Assembly: GCA_002786025.1 (NCBI GenBank)
Contig: NHNW01000011.1
Coordinates: 868,001 to 932,000 of the forward strand
Length of the DNA stretch: 64,000 nt
Origin: Zasmidium citrigriseum
Taxonomy: Eukaryota > Ascomycota > Dothideomycetes > Mycosphaerellales > Mycosphaerellaceae
Reading direction: 5' to 3'
Part shown: positions 34,475-44,619 of the stretch, piece after piece
Layout of the letters: each line of letters starts with the position of its first letter
Position numbering within the stretch: position 1 is the stretch's first letter
Made by a program: the position numbers and the translations under genes
Notes under the pieces: generated by a model
What the model was told of the DNA's origin: nothing
Databases searched by the model: none
What the model saw: only the letters and a program-made list of their open reading frames with translations

Positions 34475-35839
34475 ATGGCCTCCGCAACCTCACCCACGAG
34501 CACTCTCCCCACTCGAAGCGCGACCAACACCACCGACGATGCGATCCCCGACGAGGACAGCAGTGTAGTCACGAAGCTCTTCCACGAGCGACTGCAAGCG
34601 TACAAGCACGCCTGTGCGTACCTCGAAGACTATATCAAAGCCACGGAAAAGGTGTACCAGGACAACTCCAAGGACTACGAGAAGGTGTTGAAGACCGTCA
34701 GCAGCCCACTCAAAGAAGGACATCACTTCGACCAGAACTTGGGCGGTATTGCTGGTCTCTTCGACAACATTCGCACCAACACGCAAGGCATTTCGAACAG
34801 CACGACAGAGACTGCGAAGACCCTCAAAGGCTCGGTACTTCCGATGTTCGAGCGGCTACACACCGAAATCAAGAATAAACAGAAGGAACTTAACAAGGGT
34901 GCTGGAAAGGGTTCCAAGAACGTGGACAAGGCTCGCAATACCACACAGAAGCACATTGAGTTACTTGGACAGCACACTGCCGCCCATGACTCTCACGGCT
35001 CCTCTATGAAGGCTGAGAATGATCCATACATTCTTCAACGACAGGTGTACCATCGCCTCAACAAGCAAATCATCGAGGAGAACAACAACCGTGACGACAT
35101 GATCTCGGTCCAGAACAGCTTCGCACAGTTCGAATCGAGCATCCTGCAAGGCTTTCAAAACGGTCTTGCTCAGTTTAACCAGGTGCTGGCGAACGACGCA
35201 GAGCAGCGTCGCAACATGTATGGCGACATTCAGGGTAACGCTCAACGTATCCCACCAGACTTTGAGTGGAACGGGTTCGTCAAGCGCAATGCCACCGTTC
35301 TCATCGATCCAAATGGACCAAAGAGGACGGTCGAGAACGTCGGCTTCGCGAACCAGGACCACGCTTCTACGAAGCCCTTGATTGCAGGTAGCCTGGAGCG
35401 GAAGAGCGGCCTGTTGAAGAAGTATGACGCCGGCTTCTACGTCATCACTCCGTCCAAGTACCTTCACGAATTCAAAACGGACGACGACTTTGCCAAAGAC
35501 CCAAGTCCAGAGAACAGCCTGTACCTTCCAGACTGCATGATTGGAGCCTGTGATGGTGTGAAATTTAACGTACGCGGCAAGGATACCAGCGGCGGAACCC
35601 TTGGAAACAAGATGGCCAGGTCCAAGGAGTTCGCCTTCAAGGCGCACACTCCTGCGGATGCTGAGAAGTGGCACTCTGTGATCGCCAGTGTCGCAGGCCA
35701 GACTACCACCGAGAAACCCGACAGCACACCAAGCAGCCCAGCCACTGGAAAGAGCGAGTCTGTCTCTAGCCCGACGGCAGCGACTAGCGAAAGCCCTGCT
35801 GGACAGACGGAGGGAGTGGTCACCTCTGACAAGGCTTGA
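34475..35839 (+). CDS. SLM1: SLM1/SLM2-like PH-domain protein
   Basis: A single exon encodes 454 residues. SLM proteins bind PI(4,5)P2 at eisosomes of the plasma membrane and hand TORC2 its Ypk kinases when the membrane is stretched. After a Ser/Thr-rich N-terminus, residues about 32-240 form a long helical, BAR-like region ('VTKLFHERLQAYKHACAYLEDYIKA' style heptads, written here only in part), ending with 'AQRIPPDFEWNGF'. The PH domain spans about 303-410, starting 'AGSLERKSGLLKKYDAG' and ending at an 'AEKWHSVIASVAG' helix. The tail is Ser/Pro-rich. The BAR-plus-PH order, the size and the linker match the SLM family. Whether it is the sole copy in the genome cannot be told from this window. 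Confidence 0.88.
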   Translation: MASATSPTSTLPTRSATNTTDDAIPDEDSSVVTKLFHERLQAYKHACAYLEDYIKATEKVYQDNSKDYEKVLKTVSSPLKEGHHFDQNLGGIAGLFDNIRTNTQGISNSTTETAKTLKGSVLPMFERLHTEIKNKQKELNKGAGKGSKNVDKARNTTQKHIELLGQHTAAHDSHGSSMKAENDPYILQRQVYHRLNKQIIEENNNRDDMISVQNSFAQFESSILQGFQNGLAQFNQVLANDAEQRRNMYGDIQGNAQRIPPDFEWNGFVKRNATVLIDPNGPKRTVENVGFANQDHASTKPLIAGSLERKSGLLKKYDAGFYVITPSKYLHEFKTDDDFAKDPSPENSLYLPDCMIGACDGVKFNVRGKDTSGGTLGNKMARSKEFAFKAHTPADAEKWHSVIASVAGQTTTEKPDSTPSSPATGKSESVSSPTAATSESPAGQTEGVVTSDKA

Positions 35840-36379
35840 GATGATGATCGAGATGGTTCGAAACATTCGAACACAGCACACACGAAGTCGATGCATGAGT
35901 TTTGTTGATATACCCAGCGCACGTGCTTTCGATTAGTCGATAGTAATATACCTAATAACGAATTGAACTTCGAACGTATCTGGGCAGTGTTTTATATTAT
36001 GGTCTTCGAGTCAAGCAATCCTCTCTATCAAGCACCTGTCTGTGCAATGGTAAACCTCCATCAAACACCTTTAGTGCAATGTGAGTGAATGTGATTTTAA
36101 AGTTCAAACGCCGGGACACGTGAAATCCGAACGGAATGCGGAGCCAAGATGAACATCCGAGATCCGGTTGTAACATTGGAGCAACGCGATCTCTTATGCA
36201 CAGGAGGCCAGGGTCATTTCCAATTCGTATACCACGAGCACAGCGCCTCACTGAACGATAAAAAGACCCGACGAACAACGGGCAGAAGCAAAAGGGCATG
36301 ATCGAATGAGTTGCAAAACGGCACAGCTGTGCGCAAAGGCTTCTTCAGGAAGGAAGAACGAAAGACGAGCAGCACAAAA
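35840..36379. other. Intergenic region SLM-like / zinc-finger protein
   Basis: 540 bp of 3' flank and promoter. The next open frame actually extends upstream to 36311, but the first ATG in frame is at 36380. No other feature was seen. Confidence 0.4.
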
Positions 36380-38119
36380 ATGGGCGAAGACGACGCCAAC
36401 AACCATCCGGACACTTCCGCATCCACGCCCAACTCGAATAGCGCTGCACAAAACAACACAAAAGCGCCAAAGGATCGCAACTGTCCCTTCTGCGGACAGG
36501 CTTTCACTTCGTCGAGTCTTGGGCGACATCTCGATCTGTATATCAAGCCCAAGAATCCCAAACCACCGGATGGAGTGCACGATGTGGAGGAGATCAAGCG
36601 CATTAGAGGAGGGATTACGAGGAGGCAGCCGAGGACGAGTGTGAAGAGCTCTGGGGATGGGCGCAATGGCGGGAGTACGCGAGATAACAGCCACACGCCG
36701 GGACATACTGGAGGGAGGCATGCGCATGGCGATGCTGGAGTGGCGGCTGATAGCCCGGTGGTGTCGCCGGTGAATGCGGACAAGATTGACTCGGGTCAGA
36801 CTCTGCTGAACCATGCGAATTGGCAGGCTACGGGTGTGATCAACAACTTGCCCCCGCGGGTGCCTTCGAGGAATGATGGACCGGCTACGGGACAGGCGCA
36901 GCGCATCAACGAGATGCGGCGCGATACAGGCGGGAACAAGGTCCAGCGTCCGGAGTATGAGAGTGAGGGAATGTGGAAGTTGCAAGAGGCGGCGGAGCTG
37001 GGACGTGCGGCAGAGATGGCATTGCGCGAGGTGTTGGGGAGTCTGGAAGCTGCGCAGAAGAAGACGGAGACGAAGGCCCTGTTTGAAGAGTTTGACTTCT
37101 ACTCGTTGTCATTCCCTGGACTCTGCCTGGCCATACTGCCACCGCCTACCACGCTCTTCAGTCCTACGCCTTTCCCAACCGCCGAGTCCTGGACACTTGG
37201 GCCCCCTGGTACGAGACAGTTTGAGGCAATGACGCGCTTCGTGAACGAGCGGTTCAATGAGAAGAGGAAGAGAGAGGGTGTACTGGATTCTGTGGCATTC
37301 AGGCATCATAGCCATCTCTCAGGCGCGTGGGAGCACTGGCAGAACTTGTCGGACGCAGATCGAACCTCGGCCTGGACATTGGAGATTCTACGATCATTCT
37401 CAAAAGGGCAAGATCAAAAGCGACAGCTGCGAGCTGAGTTGGAGCATTCTCAACAACGTATTCGCCATCTCGAAGCAGAATACGACCGTCTATCGCGATG
37501 CCAGTTGCCGAGGGAATACTTGCTTCATCCCCCGAATACATTGCCGGTGGCGCCGAGTGTCATGCGCGAAGTGAAGCCCTCACAGTTCAAGTCGGACATT
37601 GCAGACCTAGGTTATGATGCGGAGGCACTACTGTCAAAATGGCGTTCGACTATCAGGGCCACGGCTCGACCTCCCCGCGCACCTCAGCAGACTTCTGTTT
37701 CCAATACACATCAGTACACTGATCAAGGTCGCAACAGCCTACGGGACGACATGGTCATGAACGGCTCCATATGGAATGTAAACGGGCCCATGGCTCGCGA
37801 ACCAGGAACCCACATCGACCCGAAAGCCCAAATCGACGCCGTCATCTACGAAACACCCCCCAACCCAGGCGCAGTCGTCGAAGGGGCAGAAGAAGAAGAC
37901 GGCAACTCGAACGCAGACGCCGATGGCGAAGCGGACGACTATGGAAGCTACGGCGAACAGCACGCTCTAATGCGAAGGCAAGACATCCTCGCCAACGGCG
38001 GAATGGGAGCTATGATGAACGCCAACGGCAAACGACCCTTAGCGCCAACACCAGGAAGTAGTGGGCGAGGCGCGACGAAAATGTACAAAATGGGCATGGA
38101 AGGCGATGATGGGAGTTGA
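36380..38119 (+). CDS. Conserved fungal protein of unknown function with atypical zinc finger
   Basis: A single exon of 579 residues from ATG 36380, which has an A at -3 (CAAAAATGG). The N-terminus is low-complexity. At about residues 37-60 there is a finger-like motif, CPFCGQAFTSSSLGRHLDLY, resembling UBZ/Rad18-type C2HC fingers. The last expected Cys is replaced by Tyr, and a basic block 'KPKNPKPPDGVHDVEEIKR' follows. A Gly/His-rich linker leads to a helical region near 195-240, a hydrophobic Pro-rich segment, and a heptad-like coiled coil around 350-390. The acidic C-terminus ends in 'ATKMYKMGMEGDDGS'. I do not recognise a named family. The layout looks like a nuclear protein conserved in ascomycetes. 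Function is not assigned. Confidence 0.72.
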   Translation: MGEDDANNHPDTSASTPNSNSAAQNNTKAPKDRNCPFCGQAFTSSSLGRHLDLYIKPKNPKPPDGVHDVEEIKRIRGGITRRQPRTSVKSSGDGRNGGSTRDNSHTPGHTGGRHAHGDAGVAADSPVVSPVNADKIDSGQTLLNHANWQATGVINNLPPRVPSRNDGPATGQAQRINEMRRDTGGNKVQRPEYESEGMWKLQEAAELGRAAEMALREVLGSLEAAQKKTETKALFEEFDFYSLSFPGLCLAILPPPTTLFSPTPFPTAESWTLGPPGTRQFEAMTRFVNERFNEKRKREGVLDSVAFRHHSHLSGAWEHWQNLSDADRTSAWTLEILRSFSKGQDQKRQLRAELEHSQQRIRHLEAEYDRLSRCQLPREYLLHPPNTLPVAPSVMREVKPSQFKSDIADLGYDAEALLSKWRSTIRATARPPRAPQQTSVSNTHQYTDQGRNSLRDDMVMNGSIWNVNGPMAREPGTHIDPKAQIDAVIYETPPNPGAVVEGAEEEDGNSNADADGEADDYGSYGEQHALMRRQDILANGGMGAMMNANGKRPLAPTPGSSGRGATKMYKMGMEGDDGS

Positions 38120-38225
38120 GTATGGGCATGACAGGCTAATTAGATTTTTGTGAGGCAGATATGAACTGACCCAAAAGCTTCAATGTACCCCCTTTTTTAC
38201 AAGTGCTTGCTCTGTCGATTTCGAC

Positions 38226-39825
38226 TCACAAATCGTCTCTTTTGCTCTGAGTGTTTGTTTCGCTGGGTGATCGTACTTTGAGAATCGTTCTTTTGTATCG
38301 TCGAATTGGAGGCGATCCGCTTCCGACTACCTCCAGGATGATGTGGTATTGTTGGCATAGCTCTTGAGCTCCAAGTCCGACATTCTGAGCAGCATTAGGA
38401 GCCGCACACGCCAGCTCAGCAGTCGGTAATTTCGTAGTCACGACTCGCCCGTCATCGCTAATGGTCAAGTTGAGCCTGGGAACAGTATCCACGCTCGCCT
38501 GACTGGCAGATGGTTCGCGGTAGTGGAACCACTTGTACTGCAATGGATTCCGGCCGGTGATGTTAGTGTCCGGATCATAGGTCCCTGAGCCATCGAGTGT
38601 GATCTCTTGCTCGGCGTCCACGTCGAACATCACTGGCGCGCTGCCACAAGACCCGTTTACTGAGACGACCGGGGGGTGGCTGCCGGCGGCGTATTCTGAC
38701 TGGACACTCCATTGAACTCTTGCGGACATTTCGTCCTGGTATGCCTGACGCCAGCGCCAGAGCGTCGCGTGATTGGAGGTGTACGTGTTGTTGTCTTTGC
38801 CGACGACTTCGTCCCTTGTGTCGGTGTACACCATGGTCTGTCGAGAGGGATCAAGGAGTGTGTAGCGACCGCCCCAGCCGCCCCATTCGGGGTAGTCGAA
38901 GGGACCACCGTTTAGGCCATTCATCATGGTGTGCATCAGCGAGGGGGAGTCGCCTTCCATGATGTACGCGATATCTGGATAGTGGGAGCCCAGGGGACCG
39001 ATTTGGAAGTGCTTGGAGACGTATTCCTGGGAGATGGATGTTAGCATGAGTCTTGAGTGCTGGGCTGGAAGGATGGAATACCTGAGTCACGAGCGAGCCA
39101 TCTGGTCCACCGCCATCACCACCGTAGAATGTATCGCCGCTCATGCCGGTCCAAGTGGCCAATTGATACTGGTTGAAGCCGTGCAGCGAAACGATATAAG
39201 GAATCGTTGGGAAGTTGGCGCGGATCCATGGGCCGGCATTGTCTTGGTCGCTGATGGTGTAGACACGGAGCTTCTTGGTGAAACTCTCCAATTCGATCTG
39301 AGGTCTGGTGATCCGGACATGGTTCAGTGCTTCTGCGAGAACGTTGACGCCGCCCCAGGCTTGGGTGAAGAGGATCTCATCATCGCCCATGCCGTCAACC
39401 ACGTCGATCAAACGAGTGGCTCCTGAGGACATTGGCGACTTGCCGATGGCCTTTGTTCCGTAGACTGGATGTCCAGCTTTGACGATCGAAGAGAGGTATT
39501 CTGATGTTGGGAATTCGCCCGCAGAATGTCGATTGAGGTTGTCAACGACAAGTCCAAACGCATGCGTGGTGTTCAGGATCTGCTCTGGAACAACGGAACT
39601 GTTCAGCCATGTCGAAGTCGTGGCAACCATTCCGGTGATGTTGTATTGATCCGAATGTAGCAGGAGTCTGATGAAGGACATGGTGTCGTCTGGCTCGTTT
39701 GAGATATCGGACATGATGAAGACCTGGGGTTTCTTGTCCAACTGGATTGCTGGCGCACATCGTTGTCCATGGCCCAGGACGGCGTGCAGAAGGCCGGCCA
39801 GAAGACAATACCTGAGCAGACCCAT
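38226..39825 (-). CDS. Secreted Sde182/DUF1593-type nucleoside-hydrolase-like protein, two exons
   Basis: Minus-strand exons 39825-39082 and 39026-38226 encode 514 residues. The N-terminus 'MGLLRYCLLAGLLHAVLG' is a good signal peptide, so the start is placed here and not 17 codons upstream. The N-terminal two thirds resemble the inosine-uridine nucleoside-hydrolase-like domain of the bacterial cellulose-binding protein Sde182: 'MSDISNEPDDTMSFIRLLLHS' in abbreviated form, then a GGVNVLAEAL helix and 'DQDNAGPWIRANFP'. The C-terminal part has a beta-rich domain with 'DGSGTYDPDTN', typical of PKD-like or Sde182 C-terminal modules. The 55-nt intron has GT-AG ends and joins in phase 0. The biochemical role in fungi is not settled; binding or cleavage of plant-wall material is only a guess. 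Confidence 0.82.
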
Positions 39826-40299
39826 CTTGCTGTGAAATAGAAAGACGAACGCAACGAAATCGACAAACTCAAACACGCGGGAACTTGCCTATTTACATTC
39901 AACCAACTTCTCCGATTGAAGGCCATCGCTTCGGTCCCTAAACCGTCGAGGGAACGGCTCTCCGGTCGAACAACGACCCGACTGGTTTCTTTGATCGCAC
40001 TCATCGCACTTGAATCATCTCTCGAAGTTCTGCCGGATGAACTAAAGAGTAACGATTGCATCCCGATCGCTAGTGCGAGTGAGGTCACTGCCGACGATGA
40101 AGTGCCAAGTGCGGAGACGGCATTTGGTGGCTCCTGTTTGGCAGAAGAGGCATTCGTAGCCCGTGAGGTCAATCGCACGGCAGTCGTTTGGGCGGTTAGG
40201 GGACTTTGGCGAGGCATGAATACTGATCTTTCTGGATATCGTTCTGCTTCTGTGTTGTTCATGAGAACGGCATGTTCTGAACCCCGGCTTTGGGCAGGC

Positions 40300-40415
40300 C
40301 TTGTCACTGCTGGGTTTCCCCAGTGGAGAAGGAGCACCAACCCCACGCCAAAAGATTTTGCATCGGCATCGGCATCGGCGTCACTGTCCGATATCGTTCA
40401 TGTTCTTTGCGATGG
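40300..40415. repeat. Imperfect direct repeat, copy A
   Basis: About 115 bp that resembles 42639-42741. Shared blocks include CTTGTCA-TGCTGGG, CCCCAGT, GGAGA, GAGCACCA, CCCCACG and, at the end, CTTTGCGATGG, with indels between. It contains three tandem CATCGG units. The two copies lie on the same strand 2.3 kb apart, flanking the metallo-beta-lactamase-fold gene. Confidence 0.65.
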
Positions 40416-41392
40416 TGTTTGAAACCAACGACCTTGAACCTGTGGCGTGGTTGCGCCTTGACAGATCCATCGTCTACTAACTCACCAATGGCTCTCTCCC
40501 AACCTCATGAGTCTGTGTGAAGAATCCTCGACAGATTGCCTGTCGTGCCAGCGTCGGCAATGTTCGTATGTGCTAACATTCATTGTCAAACAAAGTGTCT
40601 TGAGTATGTTTTTCGAGCGCTGACTGTTGATTTAGTAGATTGATGAGGTTGATGGTTGATGGCGGGTTGTTTTGGTGTGAGTTTGCACACCTCGAAAGGG
40701 GGTCCGTGCGCGACGGAAGGATCAGCTCAGCTCAGCGCTTCCTTTCCTCTGGCAGCCTGGCTCTTTCCTGGGCCGCACACTTTGATATACATCTTGCTCT
40801 CTGGATCCACACTTCGACAATCCCTTGGAACAGTTCTGGCCATTTCACACCACGGCGGACGTAGAAGATTCTCATCTCGCCCTTGATTGGATGAGCGCCT
40901 CAGTTCCGCATGCTGACGAAAGAATCAACTACCTCCGGTGGCACGGATCAGATCATATACCAGCACTTAGAGCTCGGCAGACCTCATCAAGATTGAGGAC
41001 CAGTCTATTACGACCAACGAGGCTAGCCTATGGCGCAAGAAAAACGAATATTGTCCAGTCTGCTCGGCGCCCACAGCACGAACACCACGTCCAGCAAGAT
41101 AATCCATTCTCTGGTGGGCACCTTTTACGCAGAATGCATTCCAAGTGACCATAAAGCCTCGTCGCATGCCCACGAGAAGCAATCGATCACTCTTGTTGGG
41201 TTTTCACACATTGCGCTGCCAAGTCGTTGAGAGACCGGGCTCTTCGGCCGGCTCGACGACGTGCCCGGGTCAGGCAATTTCGAAAATGATTGTAGCAAGT
41301 GGACTTTGGTAATCAGGACGTACGAGATTCCGCGCTCAACAATCTCTACCGCTCTGCTACTGACTGTCATGCCGACATTGGAGCCAGCAGGA

Positions 41393-41398
41393 TATAAG
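41393..41398 (+). promoter_or_regulatory. Candidate TATA box of the MBL-fold gene
   Basis: TATAAG 90 bp upstream of the ATG at 41483. The position suits a fungal core promoter, and the same hexamer stands 77 bp upstream of the oxygenase gene at 43240. Assigned from position only. Confidence 0.35.
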
Positions 41399-41482
41399 AA
41401 TGTTCTCACGTTCAGGTCTAGATGAAGCGACACACAACGCTCAAGCAATCGTCGTTACTCTTGCCCCTTTCGCAACTCGGCC

Positions 41483-42571
41483 ATGTTGTTCAACGCTCTC
41501 TCCTTGCTCTCGCTGGCAGCAGCCTCGCCAGTACGGGACAATAGTTCCTCTTCGCAACCAGCACAACCGCCTGTGCCCCAGGAACCCCTTCAAGTCTTCA
41601 CGCACATCAACACTGGCCCCTCACTCGATGTGGTCTCATCCCTTATCGTTGGATGTAACTCCGCCGTACTTATCGACATGCCGCTTGCAATCCCTCAAGC
41701 TGAGGAGCTCGCCCAATGGATCCGCAATGTAACCGACAAGCCTCTGGTCGCTGCCTTCACCACGCACTTCCATCCAGATCACTATCTCAGCGGTGCGGCC
41801 GTGCTGGAACATTTCCCAGACGCGAAGTACTACGCCAACCCCAAGGCCGCGGCGTTGATCGAGAACGAGCGGAAACAGAAGGTAACGATTCATCTCAAAC
41901 AAGGCCGCTTTTCTCCGCGACCCGCGCTGACTTGTCTTCGTACCTAGGCGGCGGCTTGGGGCTCAATGCTTGGTAACGACACTGTGGTGCAAGACCCAAC
42001 CGTACCCAACCCATATGACTTCACGTTCTTCACCCTTCCCGGCGATGAAGACCAACCGATCCATCTCCTGAGCCCCCTCAGCGGCGATACTATTGACGAG
42101 ACCCTCTTTTGGATACCCTCCACTCGAACATTGATCGCCGGCGACAGCGTGTACTCTCACCAAGTCCACCTCTGGCTTGCCGACCTCCTTACTCCTTCCC
42201 TGACCGAATCCTGGCTTTCGATCCTCGATTTCATCGCCGAACTCGAGCCGAATGTCATCGTTCCAGGACACGCACTGACGAACGACTCGTTCACCGCCGG
42301 ACGAGATCTCCAGCACAGCCGCAAATACGTGGAGTTCTTCCAGCAACACATCGAAGCACTTGGTTCCGATGCAATGACACCAGAAGAGATTTCTGCGAAT
42401 TTGACGACGGCTTTCCCGGGACTGCTCAACAACACGCAGGCGTCGACTACATCCGCTACATTGGTCAATATCTCGGCGGAGCAATTTGGTATTGGCGGCA
42501 CGAAACAGGTTCACTACGTCGACCTTGAGGCATACAACAATGCGACAGCGATGGAGGGCTGGAATCTTTGA
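41483..42571 (+). CDS. Secreted metallo-beta-lactamase-fold hydrolase, two exons
   Basis: Exons 41483-41881 and 41948-42571 give 340 residues. 'MLFNALSLLSLAAAS' is a signal peptide. The zinc-binding signature THFHPDH is at 94-100 (His95, His97, Asp99, His100), and further metal-site features lie in exon 2: the 'AGDSVYSH' stretch and 'VPGHAL'. The N-terminal strand 'VVSSLIVGCNSAVLIDMPLAI' is typical of the fold. The 66-nt intron (GTAACG to CCTAG) keeps the frame; reading through it would hit a stop. These proteins hydrolyse lactones, esters or beta-lactam-like compounds, so the substrate cannot be inferred. Asn-rich acceptor sites for N-glycosylation agree with secretion. The gene is flanked by the two copies of an imperfect repeat. 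Confidence 0.85.
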
Positions 42572-42638
42572 ACAATCGCTGTCGTAAAGGCTCGGCCGTA
42601 GAGGGTTTAGTCAACATCTTTGAGCATGTGAGCAAGCA

Positions 42639-42741
42639 CTTGTCAATGCTGGGGTCCCCAGTGTGGAGAGCACCAGCCCCACGTCAAGCGTCGAGGCCGG
42701 TCGTACCGGCACCGGCATCGCACAATCATCCTTTGCGATGG
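42639..42741. repeat. Imperfect direct repeat, copy B
   Basis: About 103 bp resembling 40300-40415 in the same orientation (see copy A for shared blocks). This copy lacks the CATCGG tandem units and has an ACCGGCATCG block in that place. Confidence 0.65.
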
Positions 42742-43162
42742 AAACGACGAACTCGTGCGTAACCACTCAGACGTTCACCTCATCATCAGCATCTTCTCAC
42801 TCTAATCAAGTCTCAATGTGAGAATCCTCACCATCACGGCTCCAGAGAGGGCTCAACCCGCGAGCCCCTCATTCGGCCAACGTCATCGCGGAATCGAAAG
42901 CAAAGCGCGGAAACAGTGCGAACGACACACCTTCTTCGGCAAGTGATCAAGTCCAGAAGTCAGCGCCAATCGCAAGAGTCGCAAGAGCTCCTAGCTAAGA
43001 TACCCTTCAATCCATGTCCGTCTGACAGACCAGGTAGTTCCTCTCTTCAATAGGTGATATTTCGCACCTTGATTCCATTCTTACATCCGCTCTACGCTCT
43101 TGCCCTATCCAGGCCATTTTGTCTGTCAACTCATCATCAGCTTACGAAGAACTCACTGCTGG

Positions 43163-43168
43163 TATAAG
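43163..43168 (+). promoter_or_regulatory. Candidate TATA box of the oxygenase gene
   Basis: TATAAG 77 bp upstream of the ATG at 43240, followed by a pyrimidine-rich leader. Assigned from position and match to the consensus only. Confidence 0.35.
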
Positions 43169-43239
43169 GGTCTCTCTTCGATCTCATCGCCACTTCACTT
43201 CACCTCACCTCACCTCTCACCACCACAAGAACAATCAAA

Positions 43240-44424
43240 ATGCCGCACGCAGAAACCTACACCGAATTCACCCCCGACAAATACCCTCCCTTCCCAGACT
43301 CGCCCGAATTCCCTACCATCAACCTCGAGACCATCTCCCTCAAGAAACTCCAAGCCAATGATCCCGCCGAGCAAGACCGCGTCTTCGAAGCCTGCAAGAA
43401 CTGGGGATTCTTCTACCTCGAACTGCCCGACTCGGAACAAGGACAGGTGATCAAGGATGGAGCGGATGACATCTGTCGCGTGGCGGAGAAGATTTTCCAA
43501 CTGAGTTTGGACGAGAAGATGAGTTATGTGCCGACGGGGAAGGATCTTTTTGGGTAAGGAATCAAGCAACTCCTATCCTCACTGAGGTGCCTTCTAACGA
43601 GGTTGACAGGTATAAGAAAGTCGGCGAGACGAGAGCCGATAAACAAGGCACCCGCGACACAGCCGAATTCTTCAACGTCTCCAAAAACGACATGATAACC
43701 CCGGACGCCCAAATGACGCGCAAATGGCCCAAGCCCGTCATGGACAACAAACCGCTCTTCGCCAAGTACTCCACCGCAGCGCACTCCATCGGCATGCAGA
43801 TCATGGACGTGCTGGCGAAGAAGTTGGGGATCGATCCGGAGGAGATTCATTCGAGGCATGAGTTGGAGAAGTTGGCGGGCGATCATGTGAGGTTGACGAG
43901 GGGCCCGCCGAGGAAGACGGTGGAGATGCCGGAGATTCAGACGCCGAGTCATACGGATTTTGGGACGTGAGTTTTTCTTTCGTTTACCTTCTTTTCTTGT
44001 TGAATGTCGTGCTGACTTTTGGGGTAGGATCACAATCTTGATGAACTGGCTCGGCGGGCTCCAGGTCTATGGTTCCCCTAACCACATCCTTGGAAACTTG
44101 GACTTCGATGACGGCTCCGCCAACTCCTGGCTCTGGGTCAAGCCCAAACCAAACTGCGCCATTGTCAATCTCGGTGACGCAGCCGTGAAGTTCACAAATG
44201 GCGTCCTCTGCTCCGGCAGGCATCGTGTGGTTCCTTCTCCTGGCGAGCAAGGCAAGTGGCCAAGGTACAGTGTGGTGTATTTCGTCCGGCCGAATGATGA
44301 TTGCAAGTTGAAGACGTTGAAGGGTGAGGGTGTACCAGAGGCGGAGGATTCCGATGGTGAGGGAATCAATGCGAAGGAGTGGATTCATTTGCAGAGGGAG
44401 AGGTTGAGAGGGGCGGATAATTGA
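43240..44424 (+). CDS. 2-oxoglutarate/Fe(II)-dependent oxygenase (isopenicillin N synthase-like), three exons
   Basis: Exons 43240-43553, 43610-43966 and 44028-44424 encode 355 residues. The N-terminal DIOX_N-like part ('FPTINLETISLKKLQ', then 'VFEACKNWGFFYLELPD') leads to the jelly-roll core. The iron triad is His219 and Asp221 in SHTDFG and His289 in GRHRVV, with 'RYSVVYFVRP' supplying the co-substrate Arg-x-Ser. These enzymes oxidise small molecules at the expense of 2-oxoglutarate and oxygen. Introns of 56 and 61 nt have GT-AG ends and restore the conserved 'DFGTITILMNW'. No signal peptide is seen, so it is probably cytosolic. The substrate is unknown, and no synthase lies beside it. The ATG is the first after a CACC-rich leader. 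Confidence 0.88.
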
Positions 44425-44619
44425 TTCAGAGAAGAACGGGAGGAATGACTGCACGATAAGAATGACCTGATGATTGACTGGGGATTTTTGTACAACACTG
44501 ATGTTTCGTTCGCGGAAAAGAAGTTGGGAACATAACTTACCGTTTCGCAATTTGAAAGGTATCCTGAGTCTACTCCTGAATTCTCCAATTTGGGTATAAA
44601 GCTGTCGGACCGCTAGTAT

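Larger units (their letters stand above)
39826..41482. other. 1.7 kb intergenic region upstream of MBL-fold gene
   Basis: Overlapping open frames at 39916-40422 (plus, 168 codons) and 39603-40346 (minus, 247 codons) occupy the first part; neither has a recognisable domain, and the minus one runs into the 5' end of the Sde182-like gene, so both are treated as chance. The stretch 40300-40415 is one copy of an imperfect direct repeat (listed separately). The rest should contain the promoter of the hydrolase gene. Confidence 0.45.
42572..43239. other. Intergenic region MBL-fold / oxygenase
   Basis: 668 bp. It begins with the 3' flank of the hydrolase gene, includes repeat copy B at 42639-42741, and ends with the oxygenase promoter, which has a CT- and CACC-rich stretch just before the ATG. 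Confidence 0.45.

Noticed and set aside
39603..40422. Overlapping frames 39603-40346 (minus) and 39916-40422 (plus)
   Set aside because: They overlap on opposite strands; the minus one runs into the well-supported Sde182-like gene in another frame, and neither has a known domain.
38226..44424. Secondary-metabolite gene cluster
   Set aside because: A hydrolase, an oxygenase and a secreted protein lie together, and an exporter is nearby, but there is no polyketide synthase, peptide synthetase, terpene cyclase or prenyltransferase in the window.
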